Part shown: positions 19,264-28,594 of the stretch, one piece after another
Layout of the letters: each line of letters begins with the position of its first letter
How positions within the stretch are numbered: position 1 is the stretch's first letter
NCBI RefSeq assembly: GCF_003478445.1
Contig: NZ_QUET01000014.1
Coordinates: 26,264-90,263, forward strand
Length of the DNA stretch: 64,000 nucleotides
Direction: 5' to 3'
Origin: Roseburia sp. AM59-24XD
Lineage (GTDB): Bacteria > Bacillota > Clostridia > Lachnospirales > Lachnospiraceae
The notes under the pieces: model-generated
What the model was told of the DNA's origin: nothing
Databases searched by the model: none
What the model saw: only the letters and a program-made list of their open reading frames with translations
Translations under genes and position numbers: made by a program

Positions 19264-19350
19264 CACTCTGTAACAGCATTCACATACTCCACGGCACCCG
19301 CTTTCATTATTCTGTGACAGCATTCACATGCTCCACGGCACCCGCTTCCC
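19264..19350. repeat. Tandem duplication of the tlyA 3' end (about 45 bp x 2)
   Basis: Two adjacent near-identical units, 19264-19308 and 19309-19350, share the core CAGCATTCACATNCTCCACG and differ at a few bases. The second unit encodes the last residues of TlyA (GAVEHVNAVTE); the first, just beyond the stop, would encode GAVEYVNAVTE. A third, shorter echo (GGCACCGGCTGCCATCACTC) is at 19249-19268. Confidence 0.7.
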
Positions 19351-20182
19351 TATCGAGCTTTCCATGGGCAGCCGCAACCGTCTCCCTGATGAGCGCCGCG
19401 TACTCCTCCTGAAACGCTTCATCGCTGACCGGCTCTTCCGGTGCAGATGCGGTATTATTGATATAAAGGAGATACTCGATATTGCCCTCCGGTCCCTTGA
19501 TCGGCGAAAAGCTCAGCTCACGTATTGCAAAGCCAATCGAAAGTACATACTGCATGATCTGCTCCAACACCTCTATGTGTACCTTCGGATCACGGACAAC
19601 GCCCTTTTTGCCGACCTTCTCTCTGCCCGCTTCAAACTGCGGCTTCACAAGGCAGACACCCTGTCCATCCGGTGTCAGTAAAGCCTTAACAGGCTCTAAC
19701 ACCTTCTTCAGCGAGATAAATGCGACATCCACCGAGAAAAATGCGATCGGATCCGCAATGTCCTCCGGTGTTACATAACGAACGTTGGTCTTCTCCATAG
19801 AAACAACTCTCTCATCCTGACGAAGCTTCCATGCAAGCTGATTGGTTCCGACATCCACAGCATAAACCTTCACGGCACCGTTCTGAAGCATGCAGTCTGT
19901 AAAGCCGCCGGTCGATGATCCCACATCCATGCAGATCTTGTCCTTAAGCGGCACCTGCCAAAGCTCAATCGCCTTCTCCAGCTTATAGCCCCCGCGGCTG
20001 ACATATTTCATCGGTGTTCCCTTCACCTCGATCAATACGTCCTCCTTAAAGGCAGACCCCGCTTTATCCTCTCTCTGTCCGTTGACAAAGACATTTCCTG
20101 TCATAATAATTGCTTTCGCTTTCTCTCTGGACGCTGCCAGATTTCTCTTGACCAAAAGCACATCCAATCGTTCCTTTGCCAT
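19307..20182 (-). CDS. tlyA: TlyA-family rRNA 2'-O-methyltransferase
   Basis: A 291-residue protein with an N-terminal S4 RNA-binding domain (RLDVLLVKRNLAASREKAK...GNVFVNGQ) and an FtsJ-like methyltransferase domain. The SAM-binding motif is DVGSSTGGFTDCMLQNGA near residue 85, followed by VYAVDVGTNQLAWKLR. The conserved KPQFEAGRE segment contains the catalytic Lys region. TlyA homologues methylate ribose in 16S/23S rRNA; the old name hemolysin A is misleading. It lies four bases from dxs in the conserved dxs-tlyA order. The C-terminal tail beyond about residue 260 is poorly conserved, and its last residues are duplicated after the stop codon. Confidence 0.92.
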   Translation of the reverse strand: MAKERLDVLLVKRNLAASREKAKAIIMTGNVFVNGQREDKAGSAFKEDVLIEVKGTPMKYVSRGGYKLEKAIELWQVPLKDKICMDVGSSTGGFTDCMLQNGAVKVYAVDVGTNQLAWKLRQDERVVSMEKTNVRYVTPEDIADPIAFFSVDVAFISLKKVLEPVKALLTPDGQGVCLVKPQFEAGREKVGKKGVVRDPKVHIEVLEQIMQYVLSIGFAIRELSFSPIKGPEGNIEYLLYINNTASAPEEPVSDEAFQEEYAALIRETVAAAHGKLDREAGAVEHVNAVTE

Positions 20183-20185
20183 ATC

Positions 20186-22060
20186 CTATGCCTTTCTATC
20201 CTGCTGCCAGGACAAGATCTTCTTCGTGATCCCCTCCGGATCCAGACCATATTTCTCCTTCAGTTCCCTGACACTGCCATGCTCAATAAACTGATCCGGC
20301 AGCGCAATATTCATTACCTTCATCGGCGTTTCTTCATACCATGCGGAAACTGCCTCACCAAAGCCGCCGTTAAAAACGCCCTCCTCCAGAGTAACTACTC
20401 TGGAATGCTTCTCCTTTAGCTGTTCTAACACATTCACATCAATTGGCTTAACAAAACGCATATTGATCACGGTCACCTTCTGATCCTGCGCCTTAAGCTT
20501 TTCTCTGACCCACATCGCCGTCTCGACCATGCTGCCGACCGCAAGAAGCGCAGTCTCCTGTCCGGAGCAGATCCACTCAGCCTGTCCCATTGCGATTTCC
20601 TGCTTATGATCCTGCAGTCCGGTCCACGCCTCTCCCCTCGGATAGCGCACTGCAACCGGTCCGTTCTGCGCAAGTGCAAATAACATCATCTGCTTTAATT
20701 CCCAGCCGTTCTTCGGTGCCATCACCGTAAGATTCGGCATACTTCTCAGATACGCGAGATCAAAGATTCCCTGATGTGTCTCTCCGTCACTGCCGACAAG
20801 ACCTGCCCTGTCAACAGCAAATACAACCGGCATCTTTCCGATGCAGACATCGTGAAGGATCTGATCATAGGCTCTCTGCAGAAATGTCGAATAGATTGCC
20901 ACAACCGGCTTTAAGCCGCCTGCCGCCATTCCGGCCGCAAACGTGACCGCATGCTCCTCCGCGATCCCGACATCGAAAAACTGCTTCGGATACTTCTCCG
21001 CCATCCCCGTCAGACCTGTTCCTGACGGCATTGCTGCGGAAACTGCCACGATATCATTCCTCTCAGCGGCTGTCTCTAACATGGTTTCACTGAAAATATC
21101 GGTATACGTCTGAGCCGATTCGACCGTCTTCCGGCTGCTTCCGTCCTTCAGATTAAACGGAGATACTCCATGGAAATACGATGGGTTCTGCTCTGCCGGT
21201 CGGTAGCCCTTTCCCTTTCTGGTGCAGACATGAACGATCACCGCTTCCTTCACCTTGGAGGCACTCTCAAACGCTGTTACCATCTGCTGGATATTATGTC
21301 CGTCGATCGGTCCGATATAGGTCAGTCCCATATCCTCAAAAAGCATTCCCGGAATCAACACGCGCTTCACCAGGTCTTTAAATCCTCGGATCCGGCTTGT
21401 CAGCTTATCGCCGAGATGCGGAAGCTTTGAAAGTGCATTCTCAACCTCTTCCTTAAGCTCCGTATAGTTGCCGTTTGTACGGATCTTGCCAAGGTAGCTC
21501 GACATGCCTCCTACATTTTTAGAAATCGACATCTGGTTATCATTCAAAACGATCACCATATTAGATTTCAGACGTGCGGCGTTATTCATCGCCTCAAACG
21601 CCATGCCGCCGGACAGCGCACCGTCTCCGATCACTGCAAAGATCTTGCGGTCCTCCCCACGAAGATCTCTCGCCTTTGCCATACCCAGTGCGACACTGAT
21701 CGAAGTCGAACTGTGTCCGGTGTCGAAAGCGTCACAGTCACTCTCCGACTGCTTCGGAAATCCACTCATTCCTCCAAACTGCCGCAGATGGTCAAAGCCG
21801 TCCTTTCTGCCGGTCAGGATCTTATGTGTGTAAGACTGGTGTCCCACATCCCAGACGATCTTATCCTCTGGAAGATTGCAGCAAAGATGAAGTGCCATGG
21901 TAAGCTCCACCACACCGAGATTTGATGCAAGATGACCTCCGGTGTGACTGATCTTTTGTACCAGAAAACGTCTGATCTCCTTGGCAAGCGGACGAAGCTC
22001 GTCCTTTTCAAGCTCCTTTATATCATTTGGTTTTTCTATCTTGTCCAATATTTCTCCCAC
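20186..22060 (-). CDS. dxs: 1-deoxy-D-xylulose-5-phosphate synthase
   Basis: A 624-residue thiamine diphosphate enzyme that condenses pyruvate and glyceraldehyde 3-phosphate, the first step of the MEP isoprenoid pathway. Visible motifs are DVGHQSYTHKILTGR (the substrate His region), SFGHSS-type SGFPKQSESDCDAFDTGHSS, and the ThDP-binding GDGALSGGMAFEAMNNA ending in VILNDNQMSIS. The transketolase-type FFDVGIAEEHAVTFAAGMA region carries the catalytic Glu. The start codon is GTG at 22060, preceded by AGGG. It follows ispA (a user of its products) in the same operon and precedes tlyA, a widely conserved order. Confidence 0.96.
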   Translation of the reverse strand: MGEILDKIEKPNDIKELEKDELRPLAKEIRRFLVQKISHTGGHLASNLGVVELTMALHLCCNLPEDKIVWDVGHQSYTHKILTGRKDGFDHLRQFGGMSGFPKQSESDCDAFDTGHSSTSISVALGMAKARDLRGEDRKIFAVIGDGALSGGMAFEAMNNAARLKSNMVIVLNDNQMSISKNVGGMSSYLGKIRTNGNYTELKEEVENALSKLPHLGDKLTSRIRGFKDLVKRVLIPGMLFEDMGLTYIGPIDGHNIQQMVTAFESASKVKEAVIVHVCTRKGKGYRPAEQNPSYFHGVSPFNLKDGSSRKTVESAQTYTDIFSETMLETAAERNDIVAVSAAMPSGTGLTGMAEKYPKQFFDVGIAEEHAVTFAAGMAAGGLKPVVAIYSTFLQRAYDQILHDVCIGKMPVVFAVDRAGLVGSDGETHQGIFDLAYLRSMPNLTVMAPKNGWELKQMMLFALAQNGPVAVRYPRGEAWTGLQDHKQEIAMGQAEWICSGQETALLAVGSMVETAMWVREKLKAQDQKVTVINMRFVKPIDVNVLEQLKEKHSRVVTLEEGVFNGGFGEAVSAWYEETPMKVMNIALPDQFIEHGSVRELKEKYGLDPEGITKKILSWQQDRKA

Positions 22061-22134
22061 AGTGTTCCCTCATTTCTTTGTAATATAACGTATCCTGACA
22101 GACCTGTATCAGGAGTTTCTTCGAAGTTCCTGAA

Positions 22135-23034
22135 TTATTTCGTACGGTTGATCAGATATTCGATCAGGTCCTCGAGAAACGGATTGCTTCCCGGAAGCTT
22201 CTCAAGAAGCTCAACCGCCTGATGGGAATACCGCTCGACCGCCTGATGCGACTGCTCGATTCCGTAGAGTGTCACATACGTTGTCTTTTCGTTTTTCTCA
22301 TCACTGTGTACCGGCTTTCCAAGCTCTTCTGTCGTGCTGGTGCAGTCAAGGATATCGTCCTGGATCTGAAATGCCATTCCGACGCTGCGTCCGATCTGTT
22401 CCATCTGCTCCAGTGCCGTCTCATCCGCACCGGCTAACGCTGCACCCACCATAAGTGCACTCTCTAAAAGAGCACCTGTCTTAAGCGTATAAATAAACTC
22501 GAGCACTTCCTTATCCAAAGGCTGTCCGGTGCGTTCCACATCAACGACCTGACCGCCAACCATGCCATAAACACCCGCCTTGCGGGCAAAGATCTGCATT
22601 GCCTTTGCTGCCGACATCGGGTCACTGATATGGTCAAAGCACTGTGATGCCGTCTCAAATGCATAATTGAGCAAGGCGTCTCCGGCAAGGATTCCCATAT
22701 CCTCTCCGTATACGACATGCGTCGTCTTTCTTCCTCTTCGATAGTCATCATTGTCCATCGCAGGAAGATCATCATGAACCAGCGAATAGGTATGTACCAT
22801 CTCGATCGCTGCCATAAACGGCTCGATCACCTTCATATCCTCACCGCCAAAAAGCCGGTAGGCTTCCCTCATCAGGATCGGACGGATCCTCTTGCCGCCC
22901 GCCATCAGACTGTATTCCATCGCATCAAATATCGTCTTCTGGAGTCCCTCCCGGTTCGGAAGATACCCGGTCAGTATCTTCTCTGCCTCCTGCTGTCTTT
23001 CCTTAAATTCTTTTTCAAATTTTTCTTTATTCAT
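22135..23034 (-). CDS. ispA: Polyprenyl (farnesyl/geranyl) diphosphate synthase
   Basis: A 299-residue trans-prenyltransferase making C15 or similar allylic diphosphates. The first Asp-rich motif is DDLPAMDNDDYRRG near residue 88 and the second is QIQDDILDCTSTTEELGKP near residue 225. GGKRIRPILMREAY and KTGALLESALMVGA are also typical. The start was set at the ATG at 23034 (MNKEKFEKEFKERQQ), which gives the usual length. The frame is open farther upstream to a TTG at 23088, but that extension is basic and not family-like. The ribosome site is weak. It lies just after xseB. Confidence 0.93.
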   Translation of the reverse strand: MNKEKFEKEFKERQQEAEKILTGYLPNREGLQKTIFDAMEYSLMAGGKRIRPILMREAYRLFGGEDMKVIEPFMAAIEMVHTYSLVHDDLPAMDNDDYRRGRKTTHVVYGEDMGILAGDALLNYAFETASQCFDHISDPMSAAKAMQIFARKAGVYGMVGGQVVDVERTGQPLDKEVLEFIYTLKTGALLESALMVGAALAGADETALEQMEQIGRSVGMAFQIQDDILDCTSTTEELGKPVHSDEKNEKTTYVTLYGIEQSHQAVERYSHQAVELLEKLPGSNPFLEDLIEYLINRTK

Positions 23035-23097
23035 GATAAAACCATGCCTTCCCGCAACCCGCCGTTTCCGCAGCCGCTGTATTTGCAAATTCTTCTG

Positions 23098-23292
23098 TTA
23101 TTCTTCTCCGTTTTCCAATACGATCAGCTTCTTCTCAACGCGGTCGATTGAATTGCTGCAGTTTTTGATAAGCTTCATGCCTTCCTCGTACTTCTTGAAG
23201 GAATCCTCCAGCGTCATATCTCCCTTTTCCAGCTCCGCAATGATCGTCTCAAGCTGTTCAAAGGATTCCTCTAATATGATCTTTTTTGCCAT
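23098..23292 (-). CDS. xseB: Exodeoxyribonuclease VII small subunit
   Basis: A 64-residue, strongly helical protein with the family core FEQLETIIAELEKGDMTLED and SFKKYEEGMKLIKNCS. Several small subunits wrap around each large subunit XseA to form the nuclease that trims single-stranded DNA ends. Length and position directly downstream of xseA match the family. The C-terminal VEKKLIVLENGEE tail is normal. Confidence 0.95.
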   Translation of the reverse strand: MAKKIILEESFEQLETIIAELEKGDMTLEDSFKKYEEGMKLIKNCSNSIDRVEKKLIVLENGEE

Positions 23293-23344
23293 AATACACT
23301 ACTATTCCTTTCTCAGCCCGCCAACGTTCCGCCGCAGGCCTGCC

Positions 23345-24541
23345 CTACTCTCTGATCTCGTCCACCGTGACATCTGCCTGTCCATCCGCAAAGGTCAACG
23401 TCAGATGCTGTCCCTTCTCAAGACTCTGAACGGAATCAATATGATTGCCCGCCTCGTCTGCTGTATAGGTGTATCCGCTCTGCAGCTTCTGAAGAGGCGA
23501 TAATCCCTTCATCTCCTCCGCATACAGTGCCAGCCTGTGCTTTGCATCGGTGAGCCGTTTCTCCATCAGCCTCTGCAGACGCTCCTGGCTGTCCGCAAGA
23601 ACAAGACGCTTCTGCCGCAGGATATCCTCCGGACTCACATGCTGCAAAAGCACCATATATTTCTGTAATTCAAGCTTACGCACTTTCAGGATCTGATGCA
23701 TCGCCTGCCTCAGATCATTCCGGTACTCTCTGAGACCGATCTCCATCTCCCGCCACGAATATACCGCAAGCTCGGCTGCCGCGGATGGTGTCGGTGCCCG
23801 CAGATCCGCTGCATAGTCCGAGATCGTGGTATCCGTCTCATGACCAACCGCGGAAATGATCGGCTTCGTACAGTCTGCGATCACCCTGGCCAGCACTTCA
23901 TCATTAAAGCACCACAGGTCTTCCACAGAGCCTCCGCCACGCCCTATAATGATCGTATCTACAACGGTCTGTTCAAAATAATGGATGCCTTCGATCACCG
24001 TCTGTGCGGCACCCTCTCCCTGTACCTTTGCCGGATAGAGATAAAGCTGCACATAGGGATTGCGGCGGTATGTCACATTACAGATATCCTGTATCACCGC
24101 TCCGGTCTCTGCCGTGACAACACCGATCTTTGAGGCGTACCTCGGGATTGGTTTTTTCCTTTGTTCGTCAAAAAGCCCCTCTGCTAAGAGGCGCTTTTTA
24201 AGTTTCTCGTATTCTTCATATAATCGGCCTACACCATCCTGAGCAATGCTGCGGGCATAGAGCTGATATCTGCCGTCTCTCTCAAAGACGCTGATCTGTC
24301 CGGTCACGATCACACTCTGACCATCCTCCAATGTAAAGTCAAGTCCCTTACGCTGAGAGGAAAACATCACGCAGGAAATTGCCGCTCCGGCATCCTTCAG
24401 CGTGAAATAAATATGACCGGAATAATGATACTTGCAGCCGGATATCTCTCCCTTCACCTGAATCCCGGACAATGTATAGTCCTGCTTAAACAGGTTGGCA
24501 ATATACCGGTTGATCTGAGACACTGTCACTGCCCTGCTCAT
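23345..24541 (-). CDS. xseA: Exodeoxyribonuclease VII large subunit
   Basis: A 398-residue catalytic subunit. It begins with an OB fold (VSQINRYIANLFKQDYTLSG, KGEISGCKYHYSGHIYFTLKD), which binds single-stranded DNA. The nuclease core includes IGVVTAETGAVIQDI, VQGEGAAQTVIEGI, IIGRGGGSVEDLWCFNDE and ISAVGHETDTTISDYAAD, the motifs with catalytic Asp/His residues. A coiled-coil C-terminal part binds XseB. Length is slightly short of the 440-460 seen in some species, due to a compact C-terminal coil. A GGAGGAG site inside the end of nusB precedes the ATG, so translation is coupled. Confidence 0.95.
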   Translation of the reverse strand: MSRAVTVSQINRYIANLFKQDYTLSGIQVKGEISGCKYHYSGHIYFTLKDAGAAISCVMFSSQRKGLDFTLEDGQSVIVTGQISVFERDGRYQLYARSIAQDGVGRLYEEYEKLKKRLLAEGLFDEQRKKPIPRYASKIGVVTAETGAVIQDICNVTYRRNPYVQLYLYPAKVQGEGAAQTVIEGIHYFEQTVVDTIIIGRGGGSVEDLWCFNDEVLARVIADCTKPIISAVGHETDTTISDYAADLRAPTPSAAAELAVYSWREMEIGLREYRNDLRQAMHQILKVRKLELQKYMVLLQHVSPEDILRQKRLVLADSQERLQRLMEKRLTDAKHRLALYAEEMKGLSPLQKLQSGYTYTADEAGNHIDSVQSLEKGQHLTLTFADGQADVTVDEIRE

Positions 24542-24543
24542 GT

Positions 24544-24990
24544 CTACTCCTCCGTGCAGTCTCTGACAACAGAGCCAAGAACTCCGTTGACATATGATGG
24601 TGACTTATCCGTTCCGAAACGCTTGGCAAGCTCTACAGCCTCATTGACTGCGACTCCTGCCGGCACATCCTCATCGTACAGGATCTCGTAAATCGCCAGA
24701 CGAAGTGCTGTGACATCAGCCTTTGCCAGACGCTTTAAAGACCAGCCGTTTGACTTCTCCTCGATCTTCTTGTCAATCTCCTCCTGATGCTCTGCTACCG
24801 CATAAAACTTCTGCTTCAGCTCTGCACGCACCTTTTCAAGACCTTCCTCGGACTCTCCCTTTGCTGACTCAGAGTGGCTGCCAAGTCCTTCCAGAAATGT
24901 ATCAACCTGGCTGTCTAACTCCTCTGCCGGATAAAAATCCAGTACAAACAGCATTTGGAATAAATGTTCTCTGACCTTTTTTCTTGTCAT
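24544..24990 (-). CDS. nusB: Transcription antitermination factor NusB
   Basis: A 148-residue all-helical protein that binds boxA RNA with S10 and supports rRNA antitermination. The N-terminus [20 protein letters not shown] matches the family's R-(4)-A/LFQ-L pattern. The C-terminal part has [44 protein letters not shown], the most conserved NusB segment. It sits between asp23 and xseA as in many Firmicutes; folD, often between nusB and xseA in Bacillus, is missing here. Confidence 0.96.
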   Translation of the reverse strand: MTRKKVREHLFQMLFVLDFYPAEELDSQVDTFLEGLGSHSESAKGESEEGLEKVRAELKQKFYAVAEHQEEIDKKIEEKSNGWSLKRLAKADVTALRLAIYEILYDEDVPAGVAVNEAVELAKRFGTDKSPSYVNGVLGSVVRDCTEE

Positions 24991-25010
24991 GTTCTCTACC
25001 CTTACCTTTA

Positions 25011-25391
25011 TTAGTTTTCTTCGAGCTTAACTCCGGCGATGCGGACATTCACCTCGGAAACAGATAATCCGGTCATATTCTCGATCTGCTGGCTGACTCT
25101 CTCCTGAACCTGCTCAGACACCTCCGGGATACTGTAACCATAATTAACGACAACCATCATATCCACACGAACAATGCCGCCCTCCATCAGGATCTTTACT
25201 CCCTTGGAAAGATTCTTCATACCCAGTTTGCCGATCAGTTCGTTTGTGATATTTCCAGCCATGGAATACACGCCATCTATCTCTGTGGCTGCCAGTGCTG
25301 CGATCGCTGCAACAACGTCCGATGCGATCCTAACCTCGCCCAGCTCTTTTTTCTTCGTAATATATTCTCTCGAAGTCTGCTCCTTTGACAC
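25011..25391 (-). CDS. Asp23/Gls24-family envelope stress protein
   Basis: A 126-residue protein of the Asp23/YqhY family. The pattern [29 protein letters not shown] near residue 16 and [26 protein letters not shown] later are diagnostic. Bacillus YqhY, encoded at the same place upstream of nusB, is linked to control of acetyl-CoA carboxylase; other members are anchored at the membrane during alkaline shock. The start codon is GTG at 25391 after AGGAGG. It is the first gene of the nusB operon with its own promoter upstream. Confidence 0.9.
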   Translation of the reverse strand: MSKEQTSREYITKKKELGEVRIASDVVAAIAALAATEIDGVYSMAGNITNELIGKLGMKNLSKGVKILMEGGIVRVDMMVVVNYGYSIPEVSEQVQERVSQQIENMTGLSVSEVNVRIAGVKLEEN

Positions 25392-25444
25392 GACACACTA
25401 CCTCCTTTGTTCTTTTTATAAAATGTTGCCAATTATTCTAGTTT

Positions 25445-25472
25445 ATTATACCAAATCTCATCATATTTGCAA
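25445..25472 (-). promoter_or_regulatory. Promoter of the asp23-nusB operon
   Basis: Minus-strand -35 TTGCAA (complement of 25467-25472), 16-base spacer, -10 TATAAT (complement of 25445-25450), about 55 bases before the GTG start. It separates the housekeeping block from the upstream sporulation operon. Confidence 0.6.
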
Positions 25473-25511
25473 GCAGACTTCACGATTTCGCGATACCGCC
25501 GTGTTACGATT

Positions 25512-26237
25512 TCATTTCACTGCTACCGGTGTGATCACAATATTGTCCGCGGATATTTTCGTCTTGCGCGTAACAATATCGGTGATCTGCGCCAACTGCT
25601 GCTGTGTCAGTTCTCCTGCGTTCACGATCACATCTGCACTCCCCTTCTCAATGCTGACAACAGAATCCGTAAAGCCCTTCGCCTCCAGCATAAGCTCTGC
25701 CGCACTTTCTAACTGTGCGTCCTTTGTAAGCTGTGCCACCTGATCGATCGCGCTTTTCTTATCCTTTGATGCGATCTTATCATTATTGATGATCGTCATC
25801 AGCGTTTCCTTATTCTTCGCGCGGCTCTGCTCTCTGGACAACTTTGCGGAAGAAAAATAATCTGCGCCCAGCGAATTGGAAACCATGACTGCTTCGCCCG
25901 GATTTTCCTCGGACGCGGATTTTAATTCGCCGCTGTCAGCCACCGTATAATCTCCTCCGTCCTCCTGGGCAGAAATATCAAGTGTCGTATCCGCAGAGGT
26001 TTTCTTACTTTCCTTCTTCTGACCGGTCATTTCCTCCTGTGCCGCCGCATCCGCATTCTCCCGGACAGCATCCGCATTTTCTTGTGGCGCCGCTGTTTCC
26101 TTTCCGCTCAGAGACATCACGCTTTTCCATCCGTTCTTGTCAATCTCCTGTCCGGTAAAATTCAAATACCCCGCCACAGCGATCAGCACCGCAAGCGCCG
26201 TAATGATCCATTGATTTTTCCGTGCAAACTTCTTCAT
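25512..26237 (-). CDS. spoIIIAH: Stage III sporulation protein AH
   Basis: The product is 241 residues. A short basic start and one membrane segment (WIITALAVLIAVAGYLNF) are followed by a long low-complexity Glu/Ala/Lys linker. The C-terminal YscJ/FliF-like ring-building domain (about 150-241) has the conserved ...SREQSRAKNKETLMTIINND...ITDIVTRKTKISADNIVITPV. SpoIIIAH in the mother-cell membrane binds SpoIIQ of the forespore across the intermembrane space, forming the channel or feeding tube. The ATG at 26237 has GGAGGATTGTT upstream. It is the last gene of the spoIIIA operon. Confidence 0.93.
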   Translation of the reverse strand: MKKFARKNQWIITALAVLIAVAGYLNFTGQEIDKNGWKSVMSLSGKETAAPQENADAVRENADAAAQEEMTGQKKESKKTSADTTLDISAQEDGGDYTVADSGELKSASEENPGEAVMVSNSLGADYFSSAKLSREQSRAKNKETLMTIINNDKIASKDKKSAIDQVAQLTKDAQLESAAELMLEAKGFTDSVVSIEKGSADVIVNAGELTQQQLAQITDIVTRKTKISADNIVITPVAVK

Positions 26238-26286
26238 AACAATCCTCCATTCCTTTCTTTGACGATAGAGAAACACCTGTTAAGGA

Positions 26287-26913
26287 CTACCTCATTTTCA
26301 TTACTTTAATCTTATGTGATTCTATAGGAAATAATGCCTCTACTGCTGCAATAATTTCAGAATCCATTGCTCCGCTTCCTGCCCCCTGTGCCACGACAAG
26401 AACGCCCTCGATCTGCGGGGATGCAATCTGTATGACATAGGGTTGTTTACCTTCCTCCCCCACTAATACCGGCTCCGTCTTCGTGCTGCTCTCACTTTGC
26501 GTCCGGCTGCCGCCGGTGCTGTCCGATTCGTTGGTGCTGCTGTTACTGGAATCCTCCTGCTTGAGGGTGCGTTTTTCCTCCGAGGAAGCGATCGTTACCA
26601 TCACGTCAACATCACCGATCCCCTTGACCTTCGACAATACCTTTTCCAGCTCCCGTTCCTGCTTTCCGGCATATTCCTCCATCGCCGAAACCGCCGTTTC
26701 CTGCACGGTGCTCTGTGACTGCTTTTTGTCTGTCCCTTTTTGCGTACTGTCCTTTTTTTCGGACAGGTTTCCTGTTGGCAGCGACAGAAACAAAAGAAAG
26801 ACTCCCGCCAGAAAAAGAATGATGAGCTTTGACACATCCGGCTCCTTTTTTCCTCCCTGCTGCTTTTCCTGACGGCGCAGGCTCTCTATTAATTTTTTCC
26901 ACTTTTTCTCCAT
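26287..26913 (-). CDS. spoIIIAG: Stage III sporulation protein AG
   Basis: The product is 208 residues with a basic cytoplasmic head, one membrane segment (LIILFLAGVFLLFLSLP, about 29-45) and a ring-forming extracytoplasmic domain. The family core includes EYAGKQERELEKVLSKVKGIGDVDVMVTI near residue 80 and QPYVIQIASPQIEGVLVVAQGAG later. A Ser/Thr/Asn-rich insertion sits in the middle. SpoIIIAG forms a large ring in the mother-cell membrane. It overlaps the end of spoIIIAF by 25 bases. Confidence 0.92.
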   Translation of the reverse strand: MEKKWKKLIESLRRQEKQQGGKKEPDVSKLIILFLAGVFLLFLSLPTGNLSEKKDSTQKGTDKKQSQSTVQETAVSAMEEYAGKQERELEKVLSKVKGIGDVDVMVTIASSEEKRTLKQEDSSNSSTNESDSTGGSRTQSESSTKTEPVLVGEEGKQPYVIQIASPQIEGVLVVAQGAGSGAMDSEIIAAVEALFPIESHKIKVMKMR

Positions 26914-27488
26914 ACAATCACCTTCTTTCCCGGAAGCTCATATTTTTCACAGATTGTCTGTTTCAGCTTTCTTGTCCCGGAATCCGTTTCCCCGCTCTGA
27001 CTGCCTCCGTCGATCACAATATCCTCCACATGGATCGATTTTTCGTCCCCCTTTGCCGTGGTCTGCACGGCATTTTCCGGAAGGATCATCGTAACCTTTT
27101 TCAGCTTCAGCATTCCATCACTGTCCTTTTTCAGGGACACAGAAGCCTGAACATTCTCCTCCCCCTGCTGTCCGGCAATCTGTGTCAATTGCCGCTCCAG
27201 CTCTTTGCGGCACTCGTCAAGCATCACATTTTCCATATTCCCCTGTGCCAGTGCCGTCTCCTGCTTCAACTGATCCAATTCTCCCTGAAACAACTGCTCC
27301 TGCAGATATTTTCCGATCATATCCGTGTCCGAAATATTGGACAGTACCGGACTGATGCATAAAACGATCAGTATCATTCCTCCGACAAACCGGAAAATCC
27401 CCCGGAAGCTTTCGCTGGACACAAGTCCCTGTAAAATATTGATCATGATCACATATACCAGAATATTCCGGATCATCTGCTGCAGCAT
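26889..27488 (-). CDS. spoIIIAF: Stage III sporulation protein AF
   Basis: The product is 199 residues: two membrane segments at the start (IRNILVYVIMINILQGLV and FRFVGGMILIVLCISPVL), then a soluble alpha/beta domain. The MLDECRKELERQL segment and the YELPGKKVIVW end resemble the family. It is a component of the SpoIIIA-SpoIIQ complex whose soluble domain has a ring-building-like fold. A ribosome site AAAGGCGG precedes the ATG at 27488. It lies between spoIIIAE and spoIIIAG in the canonical order. Confidence 0.9.
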   Translation of the reverse strand: MLQQMIRNILVYVIMINILQGLVSSESFRGIFRFVGGMILIVLCISPVLSNISDTDMIGKYLQEQLFQGELDQLKQETALAQGNMENVMLDECRKELERQLTQIAGQQGEENVQASVSLKKDSDGMLKLKKVTMILPENAVQTTAKGDEKSIHVEDIVIDGGSQSGETDSGTRKLKQTICEKYELPGKKVIVWRKSGKN

Positions 27489-27506
27489 TGTTACCGCCTT
27501 TCTATG

Positions 27507-28581
27507 TTATGTAGTGAATGCACTGATCATCGCGATCGATGAAATAAATAGCAGTGCCCCGACACCAACTGTATATATGTACAGATCCACCGCCCGAACA
27601 GCTCCGGAAAGTCCACGGATCAGCCTTTTGTCCGACACCGGCTGCACCACTGCCGCCGCAATCTGAAAAAGAACCCGGCTCACGATCATCTGCAATAACG
27701 GCACCGCACAAAGGAAAAACACGGCAATCACACCTGCCACACCCACGGCATTTTTGACGAGCTTACCGGCACACAAAACGGTCTGCAAAACATTCCCCAC
27801 CGAATTGCCTACACCCGGTATCGAGCTTGACAACCGCACCATCGTCATGTTTTTGACCTCGGCACTCACCGGAATGATCAGCCCCTGTATGACATTCATC
27901 CCCATCATCAGGCCAAACACCGCCTTCACGCCGAAGCGGACGCCGTCCCGGATCAGATCTGCCATCTTGGAAAACATGTCCTCCCCCGAAAGCTGGTTGA
28001 CAACCTGCAGGAAAAAGTAAAGATGGACTGCCGGCAGGGCAAGTCCCGCCAAAAGCCAGTTGACCACCATGATCATCGCAAGCGCGAACTCATAATACGC
28101 CCCTGCTGCAACGCCCCCCTGCGTGAAGGACAGACTGATAAAAAAAGCCGGGATCAATACCTTCACAAACGCAAGCAGGTTCTCCATCGTCTGCCCGGCA
28201 AGCTGCGCGATCTGCAGAAACGAAGTTGCCAGGATTGAAAAAAATAACAGATATACAATATAAAAAAGCGGTTCCCGCCACCTCCTTGCCGTGAAGCACC
28301 TTGGAGAAGTTTGAAAACACCGCTCCCACCAGCGCCACAGCGATCAGCGAAACAAACATTTTGCGGTCACTACTAAAGGAGGAAAGCACAATTTTCCGGA
28401 ACGAATGCAGTAAATCCACCACCGTGTCCGCTTTTCCATTCCGAATCATGCTTTGTACCATGTCCGCAAAGCCGAAGCTTTCTTCTCCCAGAAGCTGATC
28501 CATCATCTGCTGTATCTGGTCATACGACAGCTCATTCGCCAGACTGTCATAGAGCCCGGCACCTTCCTTAGTTCCACTCAC
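27507..28581 (-). CDS. spoIIIAE: Stage III sporulation protein AE, frameshifted
   Basis: SpoIIIAE is the multi-spanning membrane protein of the SpoIIIA complex. Two frames together encode it. Residues from the GTG at 28581 (VSGTKEGAGLYDSL) to ISVIFF are in one frame, and from SILATSFLQIAQLAGQTMENLL to ISAFTT in another. The switch falls in a run of seven T (complement of 28238-28244); one T fewer restores a single chain of about 357 residues. The family segments GVAAGAYYEF and SSSIPGVGNSVG are intact. No N-terminal signal peptide can be seen, unlike Bacillus SpoIIIAE, because the start overlaps the end of spoIIIAD. The ribosome site is GGAGGTG. Confidence 0.88.
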
Positions 28582-28594
28582 CTCATCACCTCCC

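Noticed and set aside
23035..23088. Upstream TTG start for ispA
   Set aside because: It would add a basic, poorly conserved leader and has no well-placed ribosome site; the ATG at 23034 gives normal length.
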